DNA of 64,000 bases from JACKLD01 sp049297695 (GTDB lineage Bacteria > Pseudomonadota > Alphaproteobacteria > UBA2136 > UBA6156): NCBI GenBank assembly GCA_049297695.1, contig JBAQUT010000004.1:10286-74285 (forward strand), given 5' to 3'. The notes under the pieces were generated by a model. The model saw only the letters and a list, made by a program, of their open reading frames with translations. It searched no databases and was not told the DNA's origin. The position numbers and the translations under genes were made by a program. Shown piece by piece: positions 42,332 through 53,200 of the stretch; within the stretch, counting starts at the first letter, position 1; the number at the start of each line of letters is the position of its first letter.

Positions 42332-43838
42332 CGTTTTGACAGGTTAGAAGTCCCCCATACCCTCCATCCATCGGCACGGTGCAGCCTGTGAGGCTGGGCA
42401 AGGTGATGAGGATGTGGTTGCGGCGGTAGAGGGGGATGTAGGGCAGCGTTTCCGTTTGGAGTTTTTGAGCGGTTATCGCCGCCTCGGTTTGGGCTTGGGG
42501 AGTGGTGGCCGCGGCCAGGTTGTCCAGCGCGGCGTCCAGCTGGGGCAGGTTCACGCGGCCACGGTTCATACCCTTGGGCGGGGCCATGGTGCTGTGGAAG
42601 GTTTTGACCACAAAGTCGGGTGGCATAAGGCCTGTCCAACTGGCCAGGGCCATGTCAAACCGCCCTGCTTTCAAGGCCTCGTAAAAAGCACCCCACTCCA
42701 ACGGGCGGAGTTTGATTTGGATGCCGATTTTCAGCACATCGTCTTGGATCACTTGCGCCACTTTTTGGCTCAAGGCATCGGTGCTGGTCAGCAACGTCAG
42801 TTCAAACCGTGGGCTGTTGGCATCCCCCACCAAGCCCATATCGTCCAGCGCATCAAAGGCTTCGCGGGGGTTGTACGCAGGTTCAGGGGCGTTCCATGCC
42901 GCGGGGTGATTGGGGGGCAACAACGTGCCCGCATAGGTGGCCATGCCCCCCAGCAGGTATTGCCGTAAAGCGGCGGTATGGATGGCCTGTTGCAGCGCGT
43001 GGCGGATGTGGTGGTTGGCCACATATTCGTTGCGGAAGTTCAGGGCCAAATAGCTGTAACTGCTGCTGGGAGTATTTACCACGTTCCAGCCTTGGCGGGT
43101 GGCCCATGTGGCCAGTTCGGGGGGGATGTCGTTCAACACCACGTCCACCTCACCACGTTTCAGTTTGAGTAGGCGGGTGGTGGGGTCGGAGAGGGGGAGG
43201 AAGGTTAAGGGTTGGTTGGACGGCTTTGTGGGTATCAAGGTAACGCTACCCAGAGTATCGGTGGCGCCAAGTTTGTACAAACCTAGGCCTGCGCGGGGTT
43301 CGCCCAAGGTGTCATTTGTGGGGGCGGGGGCAAGGGGGATGTCCGCCAACGTGGTGAGAAACCCCAAGGTTGTGCGGGGCAAGGTGAAGCGGAGGAGTGT
43401 GGGGGTTGGGGACTCCATGCGTACATCCGCCAAAACACCCGAAAGCGGGCTGCGGGGAGTGCGTTGCAGATACTCCAGCCAGCCTTTCACTTCGGTGGAT
43501 GTAAGGGCGGTGCCGTTGTGGAAGGCCCAGCCCGTGGGCAGCGTGCAGGTGAACACCGTAAACGTGGTGTTGGCAGTGCAGCGTTCCGCCACCAAGGGGG
43601 TGGGTTGGAACTGGCTATCGATTTTCAACAATGCAGGGTTGGTGAGTTGCAACAGGCGGGCACCCGCGGCATCGGTGGCCAGAGCGGGGTCCAGGCTTTT
43701 GGGCGCGCTGGAGACGGCCACCACCAGCAGTTTGGAGGGTTGGGGGGCGGGGTACAGCATTTCAAGGGGATAAATGCCTACCATAAAGGCACACATCCCC
43801 ACTTGAAACCACCGTGCTGGCTTGTGAAACAGGCTCAT
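42321..43838 (-). CDS. ABC-transporter solute-binding protein, family 5 (peptide type)
   Basis: This 505-residue protein resembles DppA/OppA-type binding proteins: an N-terminal hydrophobic anchor or signal (about residues 10-28), SAPKSLDPALATDAAGARLLQL, GWAFHNGTALTSTEVKGWLEYL, the central YLALNFRN segment, then RHALQQAIHTAAL. It would capture peptides or similar solutes in the periplasm. No permease or ATPase genes are nearby, so it is an orphan. Its start at 43838 is only 21 bases from the divergent LysM gene; a start at 43796 is possible. Confidence 0.75.
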   Translation of the reverse strand: MSLFHKPARWFQVGMCAFMVGIYPLEMLYPAPQPSKLLVVAVSSAPKSLDPALATDAAGARLLQLTNPALLKIDSQFQPTPLVAERCTANTTFTVFTCTLPTGWAFHNGTALTSTEVKGWLEYLQRTPRSPLSGVLADVRMESPTPTLLRFTLPRTTLGFLTTLADIPLAPAPTNDTLGEPRAGLGLYKLGATDTLGSVTLIPTKPSNQPLTFLPLSDPTTRLLKLKRGEVDVVLNDIPPELATWATRQGWNVVNTPSSSYSYLALNFRNEYVANHHIRHALQQAIHTAALRQYLLGGMATYAGTLLPPNHPAAWNAPEPAYNPREAFDALDDMGLVGDANSPRFELTLLTSTDALSQKVAQVIQDDVLKIGIQIKLRPLEWGAFYEALKAGRFDMALASWTGLMPPDFVVKTFHSTMAPPKGMNRGRVNLPQLDAALDNLAAATTPQAQTEAAITAQKLQTETLPYIPLYRRNHILITLPSLTGCTVPMDGGYGGLLTCQNVTR

Positions 43839-43859
43839 ATAAGGGCATGATACGGCAGG

Positions 43860-44717
43860 ATGAACCGTAAAGCCACCCTGTTCGCCATGGTATGTGCCCT
43901 TGGGGTAAGCGCCGCCGTACCCGCCCATGCGGGGATGATGGAATGGGTGGACGATGTGTTTACGTTTCGGGAAGACCAGAAAGAGCGGGTTTCCCCCCGC
44001 CGTGCCCTGCCCCCCAAAGTGGTGGTAAGCCCCTATTACGACGAACGCCAGCACGACAGCTGGAGCAATTATTACACCCGCACCGATTTGCAGGTGCAAA
44101 ACGCAGCCTCGGGCAGTGCCAGCAAGGTGATGCGGCCCGCCACGCCGCCCGATGGCCAAGGTGGGTATGACCGTGGCTTTGGCCAAACCCGCAGTGCGGC
44201 GTACATTGGTGAACCCGGCACCGGCCCTGGCATGAACTTGGGTGCGGCGGATGCCCGTGTGAACGGCGATACCCGCATTGGCAACGCCGTGCGGGATTGG
44301 CGCGATGGCGCCCCCAGCGACCCCTTGGGTGGCCGCGCGGGCGATTACAACTACCGCCTGCATGCAGGTAACGCTGATGATGGTTACAGCGGCCAGCGCG
44401 TGTACCGTGGAGATGGTTCTGGCAGTATTGAAAACGGCGAAGGCGGCAACGGTTGGAGCGGCGGCAAAGCAGATACCTACACGGTGGAACGCGGCGATAC
44501 TCTGAGCGGCATTGCCGACAAACCCCAAATTTACGATAACTGGAAGCTGTGGCCCTTGATTTACAGCGCTAACCGCAAGGTGATTGGCCGCGACCCCGAC
44601 AATTTGAAACCCCAGCAGAACTTGGATATCCCCCGTGATTACACCGACAAGCAAGCCCGCGCCGCCGAGCGTAAGGCCGGGGCGCATGGGCGGGGGGTGT
44701 ATGGGGATGGGCGGTAA
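43860..44717 (+). CDS. Exported LysM-domain protein
   Basis: This 285-residue protein has a signal peptide (ending PAHAG), a long Gly/Asp/Arg-rich low-complexity middle (about residues 45-200), and a C-terminal LysM domain (TYTVERGDTLSGIADKPQIYDNW..., about 205-265), which binds peptidoglycan. It ends in a basic tail. No enzyme domain is attached. Promoter elements TTGTGA (43822-43827), 18 bases and CATGAT (43846-43851) allow a leaderless transcript. Confidence 0.75.
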   Translation: MNRKATLFAMVCALGVSAAVPAHAGMMEWVDDVFTFREDQKERVSPRRALPPKVVVSPYYDERQHDSWSNYYTRTDLQVQNAASGSASKVMRPATPPDGQGGYDRGFGQTRSAAYIGEPGTGPGMNLGAADARVNGDTRIGNAVRDWRDGAPSDPLGGRAGDYNYRLHAGNADDGYSGQRVYRGDGSGSIENGEGGNGWSGGKADTYTVERGDTLSGIADKPQIYDNWKLWPLIYSANRKVIGRDPDNLKPQQNLDIPRDYTDKQARAAERKAGAHGRGVYGDGR

Positions 44718-45038
44718 TCTATCTAAATAACTTTATTTTAAGGCATGTATGGGGGTTGAGGGGGCATCAGCACCCTCACGCCAACGGCGTCATTACAGCA
44801 AAGCTGTTGGTCTCCGCTACGCTACGGCTCCAGGGAGCACGACCCCTCACACATCCAGAAACCCGCAGGCCAACCTGCCGCGCGCAACCTGGACCCGTAG
44901 GGCAACGCACGTGCGTATCCAGTACTGCTCGTGCCGTAAGCCCTGGATTCCAGCCTGCGCTGGAATGACGCTTCGCGTTATAAGGGGGTAAACCCCCTTA
45001 ACCCCCAACTTGTCGCAAACCAAAGTTATTTAGCTATA
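44718..45038. repeat. MITE-like element with terminal inverted repeats
   Basis: The outer ends CTAAATAACTTT (44723-44734) and AAAGTTATTTAG (45022-45033) are exact inverted repeats. Inside, GGGGGTTGAGGGGG...CGTCATT on the left and GGAATGACGCTTCGCGTTATAAGGGGG...TTAACCCCCAACTTGTCG on the right match the element near 7.6 kb. The middle is not a gene. The element ends just before tRNA-Arg. Confidence 0.7.
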
Positions 45039-45049
45039 GCATCCTCACA

Positions 45050-45124
45050 TGGCGTCCCCGACAGGAATCGAACCTGTATCTGCCGCTTAGGAGGCTACCG
45101 TACTATCCATTGTACTACGGGGAC
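45050..45124 (-). tRNA. tRNA-Arg (anticodon CCU)
   Basis: Read on the minus strand, the acceptor GTCCCCG/CGGGGAC is perfect and CCA is encoded. The D arm is GTAC/GTAC, the anticodon loop CTCCTAA gives CCU, and the T arm is ACAGG-TTCGATT-CCTGT. The anticodon stem GTAGC/GCGGC has one A-G mismatch. A -35-like TTGACG lies at 45157-45162 on the same strand. Confidence 0.92.
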
Positions 45125-45204
45125 GTTGTTCAACCTGTGGCAGAAGCTTGGAAAAACGTCAAGAACAGGGTGACTTGGCGGGCGATTTCGGCTAGGTTTG
45201 GGCC

Positions 45205-46023
45205 ATGACACGCTCCACCTTGCGCTTGCTGCTGGCCATTTCCCTTATCCCGTTGTTGGCCTTTGCGGCCAGCCACAAAGCCAAACGGGAACGGGTGGAG
45301 AAAGAACTGCCTCTCCCTGCCCCCATAGAAGCCCGTGTGGTGCAGGTGTTGGATGGTGATACGTTGGTGCTGGCCAGCGGCGAGCGGGTGCGGCTGGTGG
45401 ATATCAACACTCCCGAAGGCCCCCATGATGGCGCCCCCGCCGAACCCTTTGCGGAAGAGGCCAAACAGCGGTTGAAAGACCTTGCGCTGGATAAAACGGT
45501 GCGGCTGGAGACCTCTCGCAAAGAGCGCGACGTGTACGGCCGCCGTTTGGCCCATGTGTACGCGGGCAGCACGTGGGTAAACGGCACCTTGGTGCGTGAA
45601 GGTTTGGCCGTGGCCTACACCTTTGCCGACAACCAGATGAAAGCCCCCGACATCCTCAAAGCCGAAAACGAGGCCCGCACCGCCCAGCGTGGCCTGTGGA
45701 GCCACCCGCGGTGGAACATCAAACCCGCCGCCGCCTGCTGCACCGAGACCGAGATGGGGCGTTTTCAGCTGGTGGAAGGCACGGTGGTGGATAGCGGAGG
45801 CGACAAAGACCATATTTACCTGAACTTCGGGCCGGATTACCGCACCGACTTTACCATCCGCATTGCCCGCAAAGATGCGAAGAAATACTTCCTGAAATCC
45901 GGTATCAAAGACATTCCCGCTACCTACGTAGGCCGCACCGTGCGCGTTCATGGTCAAGTGGTGCCCGTGTATGGGGCGATGGTGGTGGTGAGCCATCCGG
46001 CGCAGGTGGAGATTTTGAAATAA
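45205..46023 (+). CDS. Exported thermonuclease-family (SNase) protein
   Basis: This 272-residue protein has a signal peptide (ending FAASHK) and a staphylococcal-nuclease domain (about residues 45-175): VLDGDTL, VRLVDINTPE with family Arg and Glu, and KERDVYGRRLAHVY with the second Arg. The C-terminal 90 residues form an extra beta domain. It probably degrades or binds nucleic acid in the periplasm. GTGACT, 17 bases, TAGGTT and 6 bases precede the ATG (leaderless). mutS starts directly after its stop. Confidence 0.82.
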   Translation: MTRSTLRLLLAISLIPLLAFAASHKAKRERVEKELPLPAPIEARVVQVLDGDTLVLASGERVRLVDINTPEGPHDGAPAEPFAEEAKQRLKDLALDKTVRLETSRKERDVYGRRLAHVYAGSTWVNGTLVREGLAVAYTFADNQMKAPDILKAENEARTAQRGLWSHPRWNIKPAAACCTETEMGRFQLVEGTVVDSGGDKDHIYLNFGPDYRTDFTIRIARKDAKKYFLKSGIKDIPATYVGRTVRVHGQVVPVYGAMVVVSHPAQVEILK

Positions 46024-48615
46024 ATGGCCATGCCCGATACCCCTGTGATGCAGCAATACGGCCGTTTGAAGGCGGCGCATGCGGGGTTTTTGGTGTGGTT
46101 CCGTATGGGGGATTTTTACGAGCTGTTTGGCGACGATGCCGTGGCGGCAGCCGAGGTGTTGGGTATAACACTCACCGCGCGACGCACGGCGAAGGAGGGG
46201 GATGCGGGCATCCCCATGTGTGGCGTGCCCTACCACGCGGCGGAAGGGTACATTGCCAAATGCTTGCACGCGGGCTTTAAAGTGGCGTTGGCCGAACAAA
46301 CCGAAAGCCCCGAAGCCGCCCGCAAAGCCCGTGGCAGCGGCGCGTTGGTGAACCGCGAGGTGGTGCGGTTGTACACCCCCGGAACCTTGACCGAAGACAC
46401 GTTGTTAGAGGCTGGAAAACCCACCTATTTGGCCGCCGTGGCGGGGGATGACGGCGTGGGTGCGGCGTGGCGCGGTGCGCTGGCATGGTTGGAATTGAGC
46501 ACGGGGGAAGTGGGGTATCGGGCGGTTTCGGCCAGCACCTTGGGGGCAGTCGTGGCAGCATTGGCCCCGGGCGAGGTGGTGGTGCCGCCGGCCTTGGAAG
46601 ACAACCTGTTGAGTTTGATGACCCGCAAACAAGTGAGTGTGCAAGAAAGTTTGTTCCATCCCGCCCGTACGGAAGATACCTTGAAGCGCGCCTACGGCGT
46701 AACCCACGTGGATGGTTTGGGTGTGGACGATGCCGTGGCCCGCACCGCCTTGGGGGCGTTGATGGGCTATGCCGAACTGACCCAGATGGGCAAATTGCCC
46801 GTGTTCCAAAACCCCCGTGTGGTGGCAACCCGAGGCGTGCTGCATATGGATGCCGCCACGCGCCGCAACTTGGAACTGACCGAAAGTTTGGCGGGGCAGA
46901 GGAAAGACAGTTTGCTGGGCGAGTTGGATGGGTGCATCACCGCTGCTGGCGCCCGTTTGCTGGCCCGCTGGGTGGCTGAGCCCAGTGCGGATGTGGGGGT
47001 TATCAATGGCCGTTTGGATTCCGTGGCATGGGCTGTGGCCAATCCCTCCGTGCGTGCCGACCTGCGGAGATTGCTGAAGCTGACGGGTGATGTGGCACGG
47101 TGCGTGAGCCGCATTTTGCTGAACCGTGGCGGCCCGCGGGATATGGCCGTGCTGCGGCAAACGGGTGTGCAGTTGCCCGCGTTGGCACAGGTGCTGGAAG
47201 GGGCCTTACCACCCTTGCTGGCCCACCACCGCACGGGGCTTATGGGACTGGGCGATTTGACCACTTTGCTGTCCCGCGCCTTGGCAGATGACCCCTTGCC
47301 TGCCCTGTTGCGGGAAGGTTGGTTTATGCGAGATGGATATGACGCCGAGTTGGACACCCAGCGCCACATGGTGAAGCACGGCCACGAACTTTTGGAGGCT
47401 TTGGAACGGGATGAAAGCGCTGCCAGCGGCATGGTGCTGAAAGCCCGTTACAACCAAGTATGGGGATATTATTTGGAAGTAACCAAAGCGCAGATGAAGG
47501 AGGTGCCTCCGCATTTTATTCATCGCCAAACCACCACCAACGCCCACCGGTACACCACGCCGAAACTTCAGGAGTTGGAGCGCAATTTGGGAAGTGCCGG
47601 GGCCGCCGCCCAAGCCTTGGAAGAGCGCCTGTTTGCTGAGTTGGGCGAGGCCGTGCGGAAACACAGTTACGCGTTGCTCGCCGCCAGCGAAAGTTTGGCC
47701 ACGCTGGACGTGCTGACCACCTTGGCCGAACATGCCGCCCGCCGTGGCTGGGTACGGCCCGTGGTGGATGATAGCACGGCGTTTGAGGTGGTGGCAGGAC
47801 GCCACCCCGTGGTGGATACCCGCGTGAGTACGTTTGTACCCAACGATTGCGCGTTGACGGGTGGGCAGGTGTGGTTGTTGACGGGGCCGAACATGGCGGG
47901 GAAGAGCACGTTCCTCCGCCAAAACGCCTTGCTGGTGGTGTTGGCCCATATGGGGAGTTTTGTACCCGCCCAAAGCGCGCACATCGGCGTGGCGGATAAC
48001 CTGATGAGCCGCATTGGTGCGGCGGATAATCTGGCTGCGGGCCAAAGCACGTTTATGGTAGAGATGGTGGAAACCGCCGCCATTTTGAACAAGGCCACCC
48101 CCCGCAGTTTTGTGATTTTGGACGAACTTGGCCGTGGCACGGCCACGTACGATGGCTTGGCCATTGCGTGGGCGTGCGTGGAGCACATTGCCAACTCCCT
48201 GCACTGTCGCACCCTGTTTGCCACCCATTACCATGAGTTGACGGCGTTGGGTGATAACATTCCCACCGTAACCCCCCACCACGTGGCGGTGAAGGAATGG
48301 AAGGGGGATGTGGTATTTCTCCACAAGGTTCAGGCAGGGGCGGCCACAGGAAGTTATGGAGTTCATGTGGCCAAATTGGCGGGAGTACCAGCGCCCGTGG
48401 TGGCGCGGGCAGCGGGGTTGCTGGAAGGCTTCACCAAGGCCGCCAAAGGCAAAGGTGCCGTGCGGGTGGATGATTTGAGTTTGTTTACGGCGCCTCAACC
48501 CAAGGCGCAGAACGACAACCTGATTGAGCAACGCTTGCGGGGGTTGGATGTGGATGGGTTGAGCGCCCGTGAAGCTTTGGAGAAACTGTACGAGCTGCGG
48601 GGGATGGTGGTGTAA
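46024..48615 (+). CDS. mutS: DNA mismatch repair protein MutS
   Basis: This 863-residue protein has the mismatch-binding domain with FRMGDFYELF (the Phe-x-Glu mismatch contact), connector, lever and clamp regions, and the ABC-type ATPase with Walker A GPNMAGKST (about residue 621), Walker B VILDELGRGTATYDG and ATHYHEL. The length is normal. It recognises base mismatches and recruits MutL. The start is adjacent to the nuclease stop, and the end overlaps murJ by one base (TAATG), so the three may form one transcript. Confidence 0.96.
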   Translation: MAMPDTPVMQQYGRLKAAHAGFLVWFRMGDFYELFGDDAVAAAEVLGITLTARRTAKEGDAGIPMCGVPYHAAEGYIAKCLHAGFKVALAEQTESPEAARKARGSGALVNREVVRLYTPGTLTEDTLLEAGKPTYLAAVAGDDGVGAAWRGALAWLELSTGEVGYRAVSASTLGAVVAALAPGEVVVPPALEDNLLSLMTRKQVSVQESLFHPARTEDTLKRAYGVTHVDGLGVDDAVARTALGALMGYAELTQMGKLPVFQNPRVVATRGVLHMDAATRRNLELTESLAGQRKDSLLGELDGCITAAGARLLARWVAEPSADVGVINGRLDSVAWAVANPSVRADLRRLLKLTGDVARCVSRILLNRGGPRDMAVLRQTGVQLPALAQVLEGALPPLLAHHRTGLMGLGDLTTLLSRALADDPLPALLREGWFMRDGYDAELDTQRHMVKHGHELLEALERDESAASGMVLKARYNQVWGYYLEVTKAQMKEVPPHFIHRQTTTNAHRYTTPKLQELERNLGSAGAAAQALEERLFAELGEAVRKHSYALLAASESLATLDVLTTLAEHAARRGWVRPVVDDSTAFEVVAGRHPVVDTRVSTFVPNDCALTGGQVWLLTGPNMAGKSTFLRQNALLVVLAHMGSFVPAQSAHIGVADNLMSRIGAADNLAAGQSTFMVEMVETAAILNKATPRSFVILDELGRGTATYDGLAIAWACVEHIANSLHCRTLFATHYHELTALGDNIPTVTPHHVAVKEWKGDVVFLHKVQAGAATGSYGVHVAKLAGVPAPVVARAAGLLEGFTKAAKGKGAVRVDDLSLFTAPQPKAQNDNLIEQRLRGLDVDGLSAREALEKLYELRGMVV

Positions 48616-50213
48616 TGGCGATTTTAAAAAACAGCCTGATTGTGTCGCTGTGGACCATGGTGAGCCGCGTGCTGGGTTTTGCCCGCGACCTGTTGATTGC
48701 CAACAAATTGGGGGCGGGGTTGGCCAGCGATGCGTTTTTTATCGCCCTCCAACTGCCTAACTTGCTGAGGCGGTTGCTGGGGGAAGGCGCCTTCAATGTA
48801 GCTTTTGTGCCCTTGCTGGCGCGGGAGCAAGCCAAAGGCCATGCCGAAGCCAAAGCGTTTGCCGAAAGTGTGTTGGGGTGGCTTACCGTTGTGTTGGTGG
48901 TAATTAGCATGTTGGGGGTTATCTTCATGCCTGCCGTGGTGGGCACCATGATGCCCGGCTGGGTGGGCGATGCGGACAAGTTTGGCCTGACCGTGGCGTT
49001 GGGGCGTATCACGTTCCCTTACGTGTTGATGATTTGCCTTGCGGCCTTTATGGGGGCCATTTGCAACACGGCGGGGCGGTTTGCCGCCTATGCCATGGTG
49101 CCCAGTTTGTTGAACTTGGCGTTCATCGTCGGGTTGTTTGCCTTGCCCGCGGGTGGGCTGGAGCCTGCCTACGCGGCGGCGTGGAGCGTACCCATCGGCG
49201 GCCTTGCCCAAGTGGCCTACATGGTGTGGGAAATGAACCGTGCGGGCTACCGTTTGCGGTTGGGCGTGCCCAAACCCCACCCGTTGTTGAAACCCATGCT
49301 GTACCGCATGGGCCCTGCCGCATTGGGAGTAGGCGTTTTGCAACTGAGCATTTTGCTGGATAACTTTGTGGCCAGCTGGGTGGGCGATGGCGCGGTGAGC
49401 TACCTGCAATACGCCAACCGCTTTTACCAATTTCCGCTGGCCCTGATTGGCATCGCTGTGGCCACGGTGCTGCTGCCCCACCTTTCCACCTTGTTGGGCA
49501 AGGGCGATAAGGCGGGGGCCAGCCAAAGTTTTATGGATGCGTTGATGGGATGCCTCACCTTAGCGGCGGGAGCTACGGCAGGGTTGCTGATGCTGGCACC
49601 GGAACTGATGGTAACCCTGTTGCACCACGGGGCGTTTACCGTGCACGCCGCCCATGCTTCGGCGTGGGCCATGATGGCGTTTGTGCTGGGTTTACCCGCG
49701 TACATTCTCACCAAAGTAACCGCCCCCGCTTTTTTTGCGAACGAAGATGCCAAAAGCCCCGTGATGGCCAGTGCCTTAGCTTTGGGGGTAAACTTGGTGT
49801 GCAATTTTGGGTTGGCGTTCGGGCTTATCCATCTGGGGTATCCGCACGTAGCCCACGTGGGGATTGCTGTGGCCACGGCCATCGGCGGTTATGTGAACGC
49901 AGGATTGCAATGGTACTGGTTACGTAAGCAGGGTGTGTTTGTTCTGGCCGAAACCAGCATGGTAAAACCCCTGTGTGCCATGATGGCCGTAGCGGGGAGC
50001 ATGATGCTGGCGTTGGCGGTGTTCAAACTTGCCATGCCGTACCCGATGGAAGCCCATCTTCTTCTCCGCACCGCATGGCTTGCAGCCGCCATAACGCTGG
50101 CAACAGGTGTGTTTGTGGCAGGGGTTGAAGTTACCAAATTGCTCAATCTACGCGCCTTGCTGGCATCCCTCCGTCATCGGAAGCAGGCTACCATATCCGA
50201 AGATACAATTTAA
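48615..50213 (+). CDS. murJ: Lipid II flippase MurJ
   Basis: This 532-residue membrane protein has about 14 helices. Family marks include SRVLGFARDLLIANKLGAGLASDAFFIALQLPN and RRLLGEGAFNVAFVPLL near the start, and repeated helices to the end. It moves lipid II across the inner membrane for peptidoglycan synthesis. It is linked to mutS by one overlapping base. The pairing of mutS with murJ is seen in some proteobacteria. Confidence 0.94.
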   Translation: MAILKNSLIVSLWTMVSRVLGFARDLLIANKLGAGLASDAFFIALQLPNLLRRLLGEGAFNVAFVPLLAREQAKGHAEAKAFAESVLGWLTVVLVVISMLGVIFMPAVVGTMMPGWVGDADKFGLTVALGRITFPYVLMICLAAFMGAICNTAGRFAAYAMVPSLLNLAFIVGLFALPAGGLEPAYAAAWSVPIGGLAQVAYMVWEMNRAGYRLRLGVPKPHPLLKPMLYRMGPAALGVGVLQLSILLDNFVASWVGDGAVSYLQYANRFYQFPLALIGIAVATVLLPHLSTLLGKGDKAGASQSFMDALMGCLTLAAGATAGLLMLAPELMVTLLHHGAFTVHAAHASAWAMMAFVLGLPAYILTKVTAPAFFANEDAKSPVMASALALGVNLVCNFGLAFGLIHLGYPHVAHVGIAVATAIGGYVNAGLQWYWLRKQGVFVLAETSMVKPLCAMMAVAGSMMLALAVFKLAMPYPMEAHLLLRTAWLAAAITLATGVFVAGVEVTKLLNLRALLASLRHRKQATISEDTI

Positions 50214-53200
50214 GCCACATCCAACTCGCGTAACCGCCCCAGCAACACCGCCGCCATGGTAAGGGTGGGGTTGGCCAGTTTGGTAAATTCTCGTGCGATG
50301 GTTTGGTAGCGCTGGCAGGCGGCACCACAGGCTTTGTGCCAGTTGGTGGGGGCCATGTGTTTTACCAACAGTTGTTCGGTCAGGCGGGCTTGGCGGGCCT
50401 GAATTTCACGCTCCATGGCGTACATGGCAGACCGGCTGTGTTTGTCGGTAAGGGGTAAACCGCGCAGTTTGCGGGTAATGGCGGGCAGGTGCAGCTCCTC
50501 GCCCAAGGCCATCAGCAGCTCCAGCACTTTGCTGGGTGGGGCCTTGTGCCGTTGGGCCAACACCACCGCTTGGGGCACCATGGTGCTGGCGGAAAGATGA
50601 CCCAGTTTTTCGGCCAACGCAGGTGTAAGCCCTTGTTTAGCCCATTGCTTTTGGAAGCTCCCCGTATCCGCCAGCATAGTGGGGGGCAGCAAGCGTGCCA
50701 TGGTTTTGTAAAGCTTGTGGCATTCTGCTTCAAACGCGCCACCCCAGCGGGAAGCCTCCACAGGCTGACCGTGGGCCAAAATCCATCCTGCCAGCGTGAA
50801 AATGCTCACCCTCCAGCGCAACGCGGCTTCCACCTGCGTGGCCATGGGCAAGGTGGGGGCAAGGGCATCAAATTTGGCCCAGAAGGGCACCAAACCCAAC
50901 AGGCTGATGGCCGCCAAACGGGCCTTGATGGCATCTTGCGGAGTACAACCAAAGTCGGCTTGCAACCGCTGGCCCATCACCAACCCGCAGCGGTTGATAA
51001 TCATGTTGGATACCAAGGTATCCATCATTTCGTTGGCTAACGGGTGGTGGGGAATGATGCTGGCGAATTGCTGTTGCAATGTGGCGGGGAAGTAGGCCAT
51101 CAACATGTCTTGCAGCAAGGGGCTGGTGTAATCCAACTTGCCCGCAATCTGGCTGCGCAAAGCAGCTTTGGTGCCTGCCAGCAAAGCTGCTAACTCGGGC
51201 CGTACGAAGTGGGGCTTATCTCGCTGTTTCAATATATCGGCGGTGGGGAGGTTGTCCACCTTCACATCCACCAAACCCCGCTTCAACATCTCCAGCTGCC
51301 ATGCGTACATGTCGGCATGGTCGGCGGTGTCGGCTTTCTCGGATAACGTGAGGGCCATGTTTTGCAACCGGTTGTCATCCAGCACCAAATGGGCCAAATC
51401 TTCGGTCAGGGTGGGCAAAAGTTTCAGGCGTTGGGGTTCGGTCAACAATTTACGGGCTTTGGCATCTTCCAGCAAAATTTTCACATTCACTTCGTGGTCG
51501 CTGGTGCTCACACCAGCCGAATTATCCAAGGCATCGGTGTTCAAACGCACGCCGTTCAGGGCCAGTTCGGTACGGCCTTTGGGGGTAATACCCAGGTTAC
51601 CGCCTTCCCCAATCACGCGGGCCTGCACGTCTTTGGCGTTCACGCGCACGGCATCGTTGGCGCGGTCGGCTACGTCGGCATGGCTTTCGGTGGTGGCTTT
51701 GATGTACGTACCAATACCGCCGTTCCACAGCACATCAACCTCAAGCCGAAGAATGGCTTGAATCACGGTATCCGGCGCGGCTTCCTTGCTATCAATCCCC
51801 AGCAGTTTTTGGGCTTGGGGAGAAAGGGGCACGGTTTTAGCCGACCGTTCCAACACACCACCACCTGCCGAGATGAGTTTGGTGTTATACCCATCCCAAC
51901 CCAGTTTGGCGGTAAACATGCGCGTGCGCTCGGCGTAGCTGGTGGCGGGGGTGGGGGTAGGGTCAAGGAAGATATGTTTGTGGTTAAAGGCGGCTAGAAG
52001 TTTCACATGGGGGCAGCGCAACAAGCCGTTGCCAAACACGTCGCCGCTCATGTCGCCAATGCCGGTCATGGTGATGGGCGTTTTGGCGGAAGGAACAACC
52101 CCCAGCGTTTGCAAATGGTGCTGCACACTCACCCACGCCCCGCGGGAGGTAATGCCCATCTCCTTGTGGTCGTAGCCCAAAGCCCCGCCGCTGGCAAAGG
52201 CATCGCCCAGCCAAAAGCCCTTGGCGGCGTTTTTGGTGGGTTTATCCCAAAAATCAGCCGCAATGGCCGTGGTGTTGGCAAGGTCGCTAAACGTGGCCGT
52301 GCCTTTATCGGCTGCCACCACAAAGTAAGGGTCAAATCCGTCGTGGCACACCACGTTGCGGGGGTGAACCACAGCATCGCCCGCACGGGTATCCGTAATG
52401 CTCAGCATGGCGTTCACGTAGGCCGCGTACACGTTGCGAATGGCGGTGTGCGCTTCCGCCCGTTGAGGAGGCAACGGCATCTTCACCACAAACCCGCCTT
52501 TGGCACCGGTGGGCACGATGATGACGTTTTTGCGCACTTGGGTTTGTTGCAGGCCCAGCACTTCGGTGCGGTAGTCGGTCAGGCGGTCGCTGTGGCGGAT
52601 GCCCCCCCGCGCCAGCGGCCCGCCGCGCAAATGCACCCCTTCAAACTCGGCGCCGCCGTACACAAACATTTCGCGCCAAGGGCGGGGGGTGGGCATGCTG
52701 TCCATCAGGCTGCAATCAAATTTGAACGCCAAAGCTGCGCCAGCACCTTGCCAAAAATTGGTGCGGAGACTGGCTTGGATCATTTCCAACATTAAGCTGG
52801 CCATACGGTCGTGGTCCACATCCGGCAAGGTGGCCCAAAGCTCGCGGGTTTGGCCTTCCAGCTGGTGCACCAGTTTGGTGCGGGCATGGGGGGCGTAGGC
52901 GGGGTTGTGGCGGGCGTCAAATATCTCCCACAGGTGTTTGGCAACGGCGGGGTAATGGCGCAGCACTTTGCGCATTTGCCACGGGTTGCAACGGCCATCC
53001 AACTGGGAGGCATAGGCCACCAAGGCCCGCAGCACATGCAGGGCGGCAAAGGGCACGCCTTTGCGGGTAAGGCTGTTCAGGCTATCCACTTCGGTAGTGC
53101 GCAGCAGGCAGGCCGTGAGGGCTTTGGCAAGTTCATCGGCCACGGTGCCTGAAACGGGCTGGCTGGGGTTGGCACAAGTAAGCACATGCAGCCACAGTTG

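Noticed and set aside
44749..44991. Small frame inside the repeat element near tRNA-Arg
   Set aside because: The sequence is a palindromic repeat shared with other intergenic regions, with no ribosome binding site.
47206..48531. Minus-strand frame opposite mutS
   Set aside because: MutS motifs are complete on the plus strand; the antisense has no recognisable feature.
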